The notes beneath the pieces are model-generated. The model had not been told where the DNA came from. It was given only the letters and a program-made list of their open reading frames with translations, and did no database searches. Of a stretch of 64,000 bases of DNA, positions 1 through 12,274 are shown in pieces. Origin of the DNA: Cardinalis cardinalis (lineage: Eukaryota; Chordata; Aves; Passeriformes; Cardinalidae); contig JACDOX010000003.1 in the NCBI GenBank assembly GCA_014549065.1, positions 15,441,877 to 15,505,876 on the forward strand. Direction: 5' to 3'. Position numbers and translations under genes: made by a program. The stretch's first letter is position 1; every line of letters begins with the position of its first letter.

Positions 1-1497
1 AGGTACATTTTACTGTTGATTTCAGAAAGTGGCCATCAAGATATCACGGGTTTTAACCACAAAATTGCCTTTATTCTGCATTTATTCTGATACTAGATGT
101 AATATTAATGGAAGTACCCTTCTGGCAGGGTAAGCCACGTTATCAGTAAATGTGTAATTGACTTCTGTACGGAGTCTGAGGGAACAAAGGGAGCTTGGAG
201 ATCAAGAGGCCTGTGCCTGGCTGCCAGAGCAGTGTGATTGTTCTGGCCGCAGCCTGTGATCCCTGCTTACGCAGAGCAGGGAGTTATCACTCGAGGGCTG
301 CTGCTGGTGATTGTGGTTTGATCAGCCTAAGTGGTAAATGACAGCGCGATTGTATCTCGTGCTGTTCATCAGCCTACCTGCATATCTACTGAAAGAGGAG
401 CAAGGGGAGCTACTCTAGTACTCGGTGTTAAAGATCTGCATAAGCATGAACCTGAAGGGAATGGGCAAAAAACCAGGAGAATGTTGAAAGTTTAATACCT
501 TGCAACCAGTGTTAGGTACAAGTGCTGAGGAAGGACTGGGAAATCAAGATAAAAAATGTTTGAAGTCTTGTGTTTAGTAATTTTTATTTATTGAGGGGAA
601 AATGTTTCTTGCTGTGAGGAAAAATGCTTTGTTTCTTTTTAAACTGTATTTGTAAATTAGATCATGAGAGCTTTATATGAATATAAGGAATTCAAAAGGG
701 TGTTTTTGACACTGCAAATATGAAGCTCTCAATTGTTCAGGTATTTTTAAGATTTAAAGTACTCAGACCTCTTAACATTAAATCCATGTTATGATCTCTC
801 ATATTACGAATCAAAAGACAGAAGGGGAAAATACAACTTTTACATAATGCTATTCATCATGACAAATGTTCTGTATCAAAGAACATAACATCCTGGCAGG
901 GCTTCAAGATTACCCAGAGGAGAGGCAATGGACACACTGTTGAGCCAAAGTAATTTTAGAAACAATTCCACACCTTATTTATCCCTTGTATGGAGCCAAA
1001 AGGCTGTAAAACCCTCTAGCACAGTCACTTTGTGCATTTGTTTAACCTACTGACCTTAACTCTCACCTGCCTGGCAGCCTCATGTTTCTGAGCATGGATT
1101 TCTGTGCAACTCAAAACATCATGGTTTCAAGTCCCTCTATGAGAGATGATTCCTTCCCAGCTCTTGAGCCCAAACTCATTTCAGACACCTTCAGTGGGCA
1201 GCCTCGTAGCATCAGAAGAAAAAGCTCTCCCTTCACATTAATGTACCTTTAAACAAATTTGAAATTGTACTGCATCTAAACTTCTGGCTCAAAATTGAGT
1301 GAATGAAAACTATTTGTTTTCATGAAACTCAAATTTAATCCTCAGTAAGTGGGGGCTTTTTGGTTTGGTTGGGTTTTTTTATTGAACTTTCAGATATTAA
1401 ATCAATTTATTCAGTATTATTAGCACTAGATGATGCAACTTATCTGTCATAATACCGAAAATTAGAAATTTTGTTTATGCAAGTTGGGTAGAATAGA

Positions 1498-1523
1498 AAT
1501 TACATAGAATCATCTATGTAATT
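1498..1523. repeat. Inverted repeat, 11-bp arms, 4-nt loop
   Basis: aattacataga and tctatgtaatt are exact reverse complements flanking atca. It is AT-rich, so a chance origin is plausible. It superficially resembles the catagaatcat tail of CR1, but no other CR1 sequence is next to it. Confidence 0.8.
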
Positions 1524-4432
1524 CATCAAAGTTACCTGTATTTACTTGTTGGTAACAGAATTTGGCATTATACCGAGGGCTGCAGAAGTCCTCATGCTCT
1601 TACATTACTGTCTGTCCACACAACAGTATCTAAATGAACTAGTGATGTGTGGTTTAAAAGATGTCTAAAATACATCCTAAATATATTAAATTAACTCTTT
1701 GTTCAAGCACATAGGCAGGACATGCAAATCTGACCAGAAAAGAGAATTGTTTTTTCACCAACAAAAGAGCCATAGCTAAACCCAGTAGCATCCCCCCACT
1801 GTTAACCCTTAGTTTGGGTGCCTGAGGATGAGAGCTGAGTTTTGGGGTGGACATTTGTACTTTACTGTGTGGGAGGACAACATACTTTAGGTTTCCTTTC
1901 AACACAATGTCCCTACCTGCTGTTGTGTTAAAAGCAAGTCTTGACTTGAATTGGGGATGTGCTTTAAAAGGGCATAGAGGGCGAAAGGAAGATTTGGGTT
2001 GGCATTTTTTGTCACATGCTGCCTGTCAATTTCCCTTGGTTTTTTCAAGTTAAACGTCTTCTGTTCTAACAAAAGCCAGCTTTAGAAAATGAAATTCACC
2101 TCTGCCATGCTTAATTTTTGAAAACTCCATTCCTGACACTCAGATGTCAAACAATTAATTTTAATATAACAATAAACTTAATATCTTCCCAGGAACCACT
2201 GTAAACATTGAGGTCATTCTTGATATTTAAACTCTGGGAGAAGACAGGCTTTGTATTTGCATTTCAGATTGCATCCCGTCATGGGTATTTTTTAAAGTTC
2301 ACCTTATTACCAAAACTGTAACTTTTTTTTCTTGTGAAATATAGAGCCTCTTGAGCTTATTTGTATTTCACTGCAAACTGCAGTTCACTCAGTTCATAGA
2401 GCTCAAAAGGGGCCCTGTGAGGCCTCCTCCTGGTCCAGCTGGCACTAATTTAAGGCGGTGACATAATGATAATGTCTCAAGTGTTGCTTTGGGATGTTGC
2501 CTTGAACATGAGGCTCTTAAGGTGCAAGACCACATGACTAAAATCCAGGAAATAGTTCACCTACCCATTCTTGTGGGCTAAGTATGCAGTTCCTGTAAAA
2601 GTTCAGGAAAGAATAACAGTTAACAGTAGTCTGTTATTGTTGTGATGAAAATAGTGAGGCTGTCCTTTTTTCATAAGGTTTTAATGAAAGATGAATCTAT
2701 GAAAGGAAACATAATACTGAGAGGAACATCTGACATAGCCAGGATCTTAAGTGGATGGGGAAGGTTCTGGTTCATCTCTGGAAGTTCCTGGTTTGCTTGA
2801 TGACCCTGAGCCCTTAAAATGTGCCAACACATAGCAAAACTTTTAATGATTTTGCCCAAGGCAGGGCAAAAAATTTATTTAAACCTGGAATACCCAAGAT
2901 GTGCCTTCAGCACAGAAATGCTTCTTTACTGTTCAGCTGCTGAGATAAACAGTGCTCTCTGGGAAAAGGATGGACTGTAATTTCAACACACAATCAGCAT
3001 AGAGAAACTTGGTAAACAGAAAACATTGCTGGTGGCAGTCAAGAGAGGAGGCAAGAGGAAAACCTCATTAATCTGATTGTTATGGCACACAGTGATAATG
3101 GTCTTGCACAGGAGATAATTATTTACCCAGTGTCTCTGGAACATGATAGGTTATATAGGTCTGTGGGCTTTTCTTTTAATTGAAAGAACACCTGTCATTA
3201 ATGGCCAGTGAAATAATTGAATAAATCTTTGTGCTGCAGAGAGGGGAAAAAAAGTTAGAAATATTGACATAATGCAATTTCATCCCATAGTGAACCATAA
3301 TTACTAATGTTGAATGTATGACCTTGGCAATACAAAGTTTGCAGACAACTTTCTCTTTCTGTGCTTTTGAAACTACCAATGATGTAACACAATGGTGGCA
3401 TTTAGTGGCTGGAATTTGATTCATGCTAACACAGAGCTTACAGTCCTGAAATAACTTCTTAATAAGGTTGTGTGATTTGAGTAAGAATAAGTCAATACCA
3501 GTCATCCTGCTGTTGTACACCTGAGCTCATTTAGTGAAGAAGTGTGCAGTCTAGTTCCCTGTGCTTGATCCTGTCTCCAGCCTGCTCTTTCCCATTCAGA
3601 GCAGGGATTGTGGTGGCTGTGGCAGTGGGGCTCAGTGTCTGCCCGAGGGGAGGGAGCTGGTGAAGTCCTTTGTGCCCTGCTCTGCCTGCAGGGTGGGGCA
3701 CCTCGCTCTGCCTGTGCTTTCTGCTTGCAGGCTCACTTCAAGTAGAAATAGGAACCAAAATGTGGTCAGCAGGGGTGTCTGAGAGATGAGCTGACACAGC
3801 AGTGCTAGGAAGACCTCCTGTCACAGCTGAGGTTTGGTCTGACTCTTTCCTGTAGCAGACTGCAGACAGCATCCTCCCAGTCACTGCACTGGCCAGGGCT
3901 TGAGGGAAGAGGAACATGACTGGCTTTAACAACCCAATTCCATGTCCATTTATTTTTCTCTACAATTCCTTGCAGAGCCCTTCAGCTGTCACATTTGCCA
4001 CTCTTCTCATCCTACTGAAGGCAATCCCCTCAGTCTTTTGAAACAGCAGTAAATTAAAGCTCTTTTTGAAGGCTTCAGACAAGCAAATATATATTTTATA
4101 TGTTCTGTATATATACATGCACTAGCATATCCTTCAAAGTTGAAAAGAGACCATTTGAATTAAAGAGAAATGAGTATCTTTGCAGATCAAAAGAAAAAAT
4201 TAAACTTTTGTTTCTGATTTTAAGAGGGAATTTTTAAAGTAATATCCAAACCTTTAGGGTCTTTAAAGTATTTTCAAAATTGCTGGCAGCTTATCTCTGA
4301 AGTTCAGCTCTATGAATTGATATAAAATTCACTTACTACTCCTTATCATTCCATCTGTTTGAAGATGCTGCAATTGTAATGAAACAAATGTTAGAATAGC
4401 TTATCTACAACATGTGATCAATGTGTTTTCCC

Positions 4433-4461
4433 TGATTGTGTGCTCATGGATCACACAATCA
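4433..4461. repeat. Inverted repeat, 10-bp arms, 9-nt loop
   Basis: tgattgtgtg (4433-4442) and cacacaatca (4452-4461) are exact reverse complements around ctcatggat. No function is evident. Confidence 0.8.
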
Positions 4462-6069
4462 CTGAAATCTGCAAGTTCCAGTACATGTATTTCTCAAACT
4501 GCTGTGAAGTGCATTGTATGCCTGTGGTTATAAAGGTCTGTTTGTAACCACATTATGGGGTGATGCAAGTCATGGCACAGAGGAGCCATCTCATGTTTAT
4601 GAGGATATGCACATGGAAAATGATGCACAGGGTCCGGGCAAAGACACTCGATAGGGACTTTGAAAGAAAATCCCCTTTTCTATAACCTTCTCTGCCTGTT
4701 GGTTGAACAGGTTTTAATTGGCACTTCCACTGGGCAACAGTTTCTTCTGCTGAGTTGCATGGTAAAAATTTGCTATTTTTATTGAGATTATTAATAATAG
4801 CACTATCTGCAAGAAACTCACAAAATTCTATTCCAGCATCTCCATGCAAAGGAGACTAGAAAAACAGTATTGGCTCAAAAAAAACCAGGTCCCTCAGCTT
4901 TGGGAAGAGAAAATGCATACAACTAAGGAATTATTGGAAAAAGAACTCCACTAAAGAGTGAAAATAAAATAAGCACTAGTCTTGAATGAAAATGTTGTGG
5001 AGGAAAATCTGCTTTTCATTTAAGATACTGGCTTGATGGAGATTGTCCAGAAGTGACCATGGGAAAATGAGCTCAGAATTGTGAGCTCTTCTTACACTTC
5101 TGACTTAAAGTTCATTTGTGACAAAGCACTCTCGGGAAGTTTTGGTTTTTGTACTCCCAGTTAGCACCCTTCTGATCACTGAATAATGCTGAGGGGCAAA
5201 TTTGTGTTGTAACTATATTGAGAAACAAATTGAACATGTTTGAGTAATGCAAAATAGAAAGGGATGTAAGCATCTCCTAATTGCTGGTGACAGTCTAATA
5301 CTAAAGCTCAGTGTTTGCTGTTGAATTATTACCTATGGAATATATGAGGAGGTACAGATGAACTTTCTCATGCTAAAATAGGAATCCAGAAGAAAGAATC
5401 AGATTCCATCCCCCTCCTTTTTGGCAAAAAAGAAACAGTGAGAAAATCCATAGTCAGGCCATAAAAATAATACATACTGCAAGGTGATAGCGTAAGCTTC
5501 TGAGGATCCATAAGGAAAAAACCCAACATTTATAACCATGTCTGACTGAGAGAATGAAAGAAAAGACTGCATTCCTTGCAGTCAGCCGGACATAAAGCTG
5601 AGAAATGTAACACCCTGGATGTTATGGAACAAATTTAGGGTTTTTTTGGAATAATGTCCTAACACTCCAGTGGTTAGAAATATGCTTTCACGTGTAAGGG
5701 TTTCCCTGCTATTACTTAAAAACAAAGAAACAAGCCATAAAACTTGTATCTTCTCTAAACTCAAGTAGTGTTTTTTCTTCTTAATTATGTGGCATGATAT
5801 TAGTACCTGGAATTTTAATTAAAGCTTGTAGTTAACATAAAAAAGATCAATACTCTACAGTAAAAGTGTTCTTTTCATACTCTTTCAGTATGGCAGAGTT
5901 TGATCTATATCTTGGTGCTCTCGATTTTCTTTTTTGTATCTTGCGCTAAAAGATGCTAATCAACGGGATCTTGCATGTGTTCAGATCAAAGAATATTCCT
6001 CCACCTTTTAAAATCCCGTTTATATGCTACATGCTGTATTTTTAGGTTCAGTGGAAAGGGTTTCAGTGC

Positions 6070-6331
6070 CGTTTGTAGGCAAACGAAGCCTTATTATGGG
6101 CTGTAAATGGGTAGTTGAGCCGGTGTGAGCACCGGGTGGATGCCCGTGCGGGGATGCTGGGGCTCTCCTGGGTGGCTGCTGGCGGAGTCCAGCAGGAGGA
6201 AGCATTGAGCTGCCTTCCTCGGGCGGCTCGGGGGGAACTGGTGCTGCTGAGCACGGGCTGGCACTGGGGTTAGAGCAGCAGCTAGTGACTCGTGTGTCTG
6301 CACCGCCCCTGCCCTACCCCTGCCGCCGGTG
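6070..6331. promoter_or_regulatory. Short CpG-dense, GC-rich island
   Basis: About 15 CpG dinucleotides fall within roughly 260 bases, in a window where CpG is otherwise sparse. The stretch is strongly GC-rich and sits between AT-rich flanks. By eye the core (6121-6330) is close to the usual CpG-island criteria. CpG islands in vertebrates usually mark promoters that escape germline methylation, so this could be a promoter of an unannotated transcript (for example a non-coding RNA) or an alternative first exon. I see no TATA box and no convincing exon. Overlapping minus-strand open frames here (6020-6303) run in all three frames, as expected of GC-rich DNA, and look unlike real protein. Confidence 0.45.
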
Positions 6332-8379
6332 GGGTTAGTAGGAGGCTTATTTGCTGGTGCCTGGAATGTTCAGAGGGTTGAACTGCATGTACAAGAATCG
6401 TTTTGAGTACTTGGTGTTGATAAAGATGGAAGAGAATGAAGGAAGCCGCAGCTTAACTCAAGGTTAACTATATGTGGGGCAAAATCTGTGTGGAATTCAG
6501 TTCTCCCATACCAAAGCTGACAGATAAATCTGTGTGCTCTCATTAAAATGTTCTTATTAAGCAAGAAATACACACAATTATACCCATATAGTTGAAAGCT
6601 CCCTCCAGATGTCACATTTTTAATAAAGATTTTTGATAAATTTGTACACAGTCCTGTACCTCCAAAGTTTAGGTGTTCTGTAATGCCACACTAATTTTTT
6701 TCCAGTTTTTTGTTTTTATACAATAATGTAAACATATATCAAAATTATAGTGAGAATGCACCTGCCCCTGCTATGCATTGCTCAGAACCTCACAACCACA
6801 CTGTCTGCTTAGTGTGCTTTTGAAGTGGATGCAGTATCAGTAGGTTGCTTAGTTAATAAATAAATAATTTTGGGATAATGCTAACTTGGAATGAAAAACA
6901 AATACTGCTGATGAAAGTAGCAAAACTGAAAACAAGTTATAAGAAAAATGCATTTGGCTGAGAATTGCAGACAGTGGTACTTAAGATCCATGTCAAAGTG
7001 ATCTGCACACCCTCTGTTCCCCTGGCTGACTGAAATTCTGATTAAGCCTAGCTAGAAAGCCTTGACAAGTTTTAGAAACAGCCTGGGAAGGAATGGGGAG
7101 AGCCGAAAGAGTTCTTTGAACTCAGCAGATGCCTGAATGAAGTTAAAATCCTCAATATTATCCCAGCCGGCTAATAACAGCAAAAGGTTAGAGTAATATA
7201 GTTATTACTCAAACTTAGAACTGCTTTTTCCCATTGGAAAATAACACCAGCTTTAAGTCATGAATAAAACATGTTGGCCCAAATCTATTACCTTAAGCAA
7301 CATCAATAGAACTAGGGACATAGTGTATATTTACTTGCTTGAGGAAAACCTACTCATCACTGAAAGAATCCTCACTGCCTAATTAGGATGCCTAATAAAT
7401 TTCAATGCTTGACGTATTTCCTCTTGCATATGCTTAAATGGGTCAAACCTTGAATCTGGTTAAAAATATAAAAGTACAATGAAACACTTTATTTGAGCTT
7501 CTTAATCTAATCTATGGCAATGTAGGAGAACAAGCAATACATTCAGACACTTTATTGTTTTCTTAATTAAACAAAATAGTGTAAGGTAGCATCTCTAGAT
7601 ATTTTTCTAAAAGTTTTTAATTTTACGTTCTCTTCTGCCAATAAGCTTAAAAATCAAACTTCCTTTCCAATAAAATGATAAATTGAATTTAACCTTTGCT
7701 TTGATTATACTGGTATCTGTTGATATCACTGACAACTGAAATTCCTACCTAATGTCTGTTCAGCAGTTTTAGCAAATTAACATGATTGGAGTTTCACTGT
7801 CAGCAAATAAAAAAATCTGCTTGCTGCACATTCATTCTTGATTTTGTAAGTGAAATGTAGTTACTTGCCCTGCATTCGAATAAGTACATTTTTACACTCA
7901 GATACACACTGAGTGTGTATAAAATGGAGATCATTAGGCTGAATCAATGAAAATATTAGAATAAAGATTACGATTCTATCAAACATTACACATGAATTAA
8001 CATGGTGCATCTATTCCTAGTCTGTAGTTAGTAAACAAAAATTCAAGAATCTGCTTTATGTGAGTCTTCACTTCTCAAGTATTAATGAGCGGCTGACTCT
8101 GCCACTGTGTGTCTTACTGAAAAACAGGAAAGTCAAATATTTGGTGGTGATGTGTAAGATGCCACATGGTATCTCTGATAGTGGTGGGGTCAGAGATGGC
8201 CCCCAAATTCCTGCCTGAAGCAATGCCCACAATGTGTACAGGAACTGCAGTGTTCCCAGCAATGCACTACCTATATGTAAAAAAAAGATGATTATGTATG
8301 TGCCCTATTGGGGCAGTTTCTCATCTGGAACTAGCACATTCAAATTAAGGTACTTTGTTCATTATAATTCACCCATACT
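6332..8379. other. AT-rich non-coding stretch, no gene seen
   Basis: No repeat family, RNA gene or supported frame. The only structure is the pair of overlapping hairpins at 7894-7920. Confidence 0.7.
7894..7920. repeat. Two overlapping alternative hairpins
   Basis: acactcag (7894-7901) pairs with ctgagtgt (7909-7916), while atacacac (7902-7909) pairs with gtgtgtat (7913-7920). The two foldings are mutually exclusive. This follows from a short GT/AC-rich sequence and may be fortuitous. Confidence 0.75.
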
Positions 8380-8720
8380 AATATTAGGATAACACATTAA
8401 TGGGCAGTTACAAGTATGCTGTACAGAACTTTTAGACAAAGTGTTAATCTTGATGGGATTAAGGAAAAGCATTAAAATTAATGAAATGATTGCATCTCAA
8501 TCTGCATATGCAAATTAGGATAAATCATATGCCCTACAATAGTATAAGCGAAAGATTATGATAATAAATTGCGTTATCTGAATTAATGACTGGCTAGCCC
8601 CACTTGATAAGGTCATGGTAAGTCCCAGTGCACTTATTACTAAAATTTATCATTCAAGCATGTGTATGCATTTAATTATTACAGCCTATTTAGCAAGCAC
8701 ATAAACTTTGAGAGCAGTGG
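8380..8720. promoter_or_regulatory. Candidate conserved non-coding element (octamer, homeodomain motifs)
   Basis: An AT-rich stretch dense in homeodomain cores (attaatg, attaaaattaatg, gaattaatgac, atttaattatt) that also contains an exact POU octamer, atgcaaat, at 8508-8515. The octamer overlaps the palindrome gcatatgc (8504-8511) and is followed by tag. It contains no repeat family I know and no open frame. This texture is typical of developmental enhancers conserved among vertebrates, but conservation cannot be judged from one sequence. AT-rich DNA also yields TAAT cores by chance, so the call rests mainly on the exact octamer context. Confidence 0.3.
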
Positions 8721-9839
8721 AAAGTTTTCCTGTCTGTAAAAGAGAACTTTCCCTTGTTCAGAACATGTCAAATCCCAAGAATGGAAGATATGTAGAATAT
8801 TCTAATTTGACTTAAGGATTAATAAATAATTCAGTTTAGTCCTTGCTTCTCACTACTTTATAGGGTTAAAGATTTATGGCTTAGATGGAACATGTTAAAG
8901 CTAGAATAGCCATGATGAGAGAAGTCACTAAGATTGCTTTATCCTTCTATCTGTGTGTGTTGATTTCCCAGCAGCCCAGTCTACAGACCATTATTCCAGG
9001 CAAAAAATTATTTTCTAGCTGTGTACTGTAAGAGTCTTTGTAGTATTACAGTATAACTAAAATCAGTATTTAGTAACTTTTACCTTAAAATATCAGAAGG
9101 TTCTGAATAAGGTTCTGAGACTTTCTTGTTTGAGATGGACAGTAAAAGTCTCCTTTGCCTCAGTGCAATGTAATTTCAAGCTCCCTCTTGTTTGTATGAC
9201 AATTCCCTACTGTCTATAGGCATCCTCACAGCTGATAAGTAGCTAATTTCTCATACATGGGCACTTCACCAGTATTTGCTGAAGATACATCTGTTGAGAG
9301 TAGAAATATGTATATGAGACTGCAGGGGGGTTCACTAGCAGCTGAGACTGTCTGGGCAGATTGGTCTCTAAAAAGCGGCACCCAAAAGAGCTCAAAAACT
9401 TCTGGACTCTGTCAGCTGTCTGAGCTTGTCAAGCAGCTGTGGGGCACATCTCCTTTAGTAGCTACTGACTAGATGGAGGCCAGTGCCACCGTTTCTCTGA
9501 GCCTTTCAGGTTGTGGTGAATAGAGAAGAAAGCTTATCCACTGCCTGGGGAGATGGAAAAAGAACTATAAAAAATTGGCAGGCCATTTTGGATACACTGG
9601 GTGTTCCCATCTCTTCATATTCACAGAAATGCTGTGAATTAACTCTGAGCTCTGGGGAACAGTGGCTGTGCTGCCCACATGCTGAATCAAGGAGAACCTC
9701 ATTATATCCAGAGGATCAGAAAAATTCTGGCACCTTTAGCAAGGCAGAAATGTTTTTAGGCTTTAGTACATAAATTCTGCTGAAGCACAATAGCCACTCA
9801 ACAGTGTGATGCCTTGGTTTAGAACTATCAAATTAACTC
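8721..9839. other. Non-coding stretch with two unsupported open frames
   Basis: Two plus-strand frames (9257-9472 and 9513-9773) follow one another. Their translations show no motif, signal peptide or family resemblance. I treat them as chance. Confidence 0.6.
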
Positions 9840-10270
9840 CAGTAAGAACACTCTCTAATGAATTAATCATAGTAATACACATTTTACTCCCAGAACAAAA
9901 CATAGATGATCCAATTAACCAATTTCTACTAAGGCCTACGATTACTTTATTAGGGCTCTAAAAAATGGTTTCTGCAAAGCAGTGTTTATTCCCAGATTGC
10001 TGCNGTTATCAGACAGCACTAAGACCTGCAATTGAGGCCTCTGCTGTCCCTTATCTCATTAAATGTGACATAAACACCTTTGATGAAATGAAATGGTAAA
10101 GTGCAGCAAATGGAGTAAACACTTTCTCTGCTGAGCAGTGCCCTGCTACATGCTTAAGATCTGATTTCCTAGCCTCTATTGACAGATGATAACATGTTTT
10201 GTACCCATGCCAGACAAAGGTAGCCATTTAGAGCTTCTAAATAATTAAATATTGATTAATCAACCTAGAA
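9840..10270. promoter_or_regulatory. Candidate conserved non-coding element
   Basis: Contains gaattaatcatag, the run ttgacagatgataac (a MEIS/TGIF-type TGACAG followed by a GATA-like core, near 10180-10194), and the exact 12-bp palindrome TTGATTAATCAA at 10252-10263, which resembles paired-homeodomain or HNF1-like sites. There is no open frame, repeat or RNA gene here. One unresolved base lies at 10004. Binding-site readings come from motif knowledge; function is inference. Confidence 0.27.
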
Positions 10271-12064
10271 ACATATAGAACTTTTTTTTTCCCAAAGCTT
10301 TTGTTCATTTTCTGCAAGAGAAAGCAGAGGAATCTTCCATACACCTTCTGCAGCCATCAGGGGCTTAAAAATTTGCAGGTTTGTGCTGCTGTGAGAAAAA
10401 TGGCATGACTGCCATAGCACAAGCATGCCCTACTCCACTTTGCTATGCTTGTTCTGCATGGGATCAATCAAGAGAAGGACCCAAATTTTCTAAGCCATAA
10501 AGCCACTAGAAAGGGGCTGAAATTCTATTTCAAGTGTTAGACACCCTGTCTGTAAGGATGGAAATGTGTGGTGGCTTATCTGACTCATGTCTCTTGGCAC
10601 AACTGGGTTGAAAAAGCCAGCACTTCCTGGGTTTGGGGCAAAGTTCAGGAAACAAGTCGTCCTGCCTGAAAGATTTTTGGGGTTTGTTTTGTGGTTTGGT
10701 TTTTTTTCCTCTTATGTAGCAAGTGTGTGACACATGCATGTGAAAAATAAAGCATTTGGGGTAGAATAGAAACTCCAATGAACGTGATAATGATTGTAAA
10801 TTATTATTGTCATGTGATCTGAGCTACTTCATTCTCCACATCTTGGGGAGGATTTCAGTAATGCTGAGCTAGTTTATTTTTCTTAACCTGCAAACTGGGA
10901 TTACTCTATAGGTGGTAAATAATACATATGTATTGGTTGATGAGATTTCTTATGTATCACCAATTACCAAAATGACATTTACAGTAAGTGAGTGGGTCTT
11001 AACAATATTATTGTTATTATTATTATTACAAGCAGTGAATGCAGGTAGGAGTTTTCATAAGGCATCTGCAAGAATTTAGAAGCACTGGTTTATCCAGATT
11101 ATGATAAAAGCTTTGAAAGATGCCTCCATACTTCCATATCACACAGAAGGTATTTGGAGCATAGTTCATGTGTTTTCTGCCTGAAGTAATGCTCCAAAGC
11201 ATGCTTCTCCCTGGGGTTAAATGCAAGCTCTTGCCCCTGTGGCTTTGCAGCTTTCCTCAAGGGCTCTGTATCTTTATGGTGGCTGGGTTTTGGTTGCAAG
11301 GTGCCTGCTGTAATCTGTGCTAGCTGCAGAAGAAAAAACCCAAAGCCCTGTGTTTGTTTGCAGTAAAACACAGCTTAACTTGGAAGCTCGCAAGCAGAAT
11401 GTGACTGGCTCATTGCGTGTGGCAGCAGCTCCGAGTGCCATGTGGTGTGGCAGACCTCCTTCCCCTGCCGGCACAAACAAGCCCCATTACAGTTCTGCTG
11501 GAATGTGGCAAATCCCTCAGCAAAGTGAAACCCGAGCATGGCTGTGCTGCTAGCAAAAACCAGGCAATTGTTGTTGACAGGGTTCGTAGCTAACACTTCT
11601 GCAGGGCAAAAGCAAAACAAGTTTTCTGTGATACTGTGCACAGAGACAGTCTTTTGTTAGCCACAAATGCCAGCTGAAAGTGGCATTTCCCTTAAAACCA
11701 CAGGACATCCTGCCTTGGGTTTGAGAGAATAATGGAAAATGTGCTGGGTGATAGTGATTTCTGATAGTGAAATGGTGCAGCGTACCTAAGCTGCCTGTTT
11801 GTGGGTGGCAAATTGTTTCAGGGTAAGGCTAGATCAAGATTTTGAATTTTTCTGACAGCAATGGTAACCAAGGAGAAGAAGCAAAGGAAGAGGAGGATTA
11901 TCTGTCATGGACCTCAAACATATATAGGATCCTCTGTTATGCTATTTATTGGCTATTGTAATTCAAGATACCCAGATTGCCTAAAAAGCTGTCTAAGATG
12001 TCTGAACACAGGACCAGTAGCAGATTTCCCACGTCAGAATAAGTCTTGATAAATCAGGTTTCAG
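10271..12064. other. Non-coding stretch, no gene seen
   Basis: Moderately GC-rich between 11200 and 11600, where open frames overlap on both strands (11099-11641) without family resemblance. The (TTA)n run lies at 11007. Confidence 0.6.
11007..11028 (+). repeat. (TTA)n microsatellite
   Basis: An interrupted trinucleotide run of att/tta units, about seven repeats with one g interruption. Confidence 0.85.
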
Positions 12065-12274
12065 TGGATATTCCAATTAGATGCAAGAGGAAAACTTTTC
12101 ACAGCATTCAGCCATTGGAATAATCTTCCCAGGAAAGTGGTACATTCCACAACACTGGATACTTTCAAGATGCTGCTGGACAGGATGCTGAGCCATCTTG
12201 TCTAGACTGTGCTTTTGACAAGAGAGGTTGGACTAGATGATCTTTAGGTCCCTTCCAACCTGGTATTCTGTGAA
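12065..12274 (+). mobile_element. CR1 LINE fragment, 3' end with ORF2 C-terminus
   Basis: This is a 5'-truncated copy of the CR1 non-LTR retrotransposon, which moves by target-primed reverse transcription. What is seen: the 3' end carries the family's signature, ggttggactagatgatct followed by ggtcccttccaacc and an ending attctgtga (about 12226-12274). Upstream, one frame from 12116 reads WNNLPRKVV and LDTFKMLLD and stops at TAG 12203-12205. This matches the C-terminus of CR1 ORF2 (family pattern W-N-x-L-P-x-x-V-V). Similarity fades upstream of about 12065; a weaker patch near 12003 may belong to it. The single terminal attctgtga in place of the usual doubled 8-bp tail and the mismatches point to an old, immobile copy. 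Being CR1 is near certain; the left boundary is approximate. Confidence 0.9.

Larger units (their letters stand above)
1..6069. other. AT-rich non-coding stretch, no gene seen
   Basis: No coding frame above about 115 codons and none resembling a known family. An octamer-like atttgcat lies at 2255-2262. A slightly GC-richer patch at 3540-3900 (with gtggtggctgtggcagtgg-like sequence) gives short open frames on both strands but no exon I can support. The two small hairpins at 1498 and 4433 are listed separately. Confidence 0.7.
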
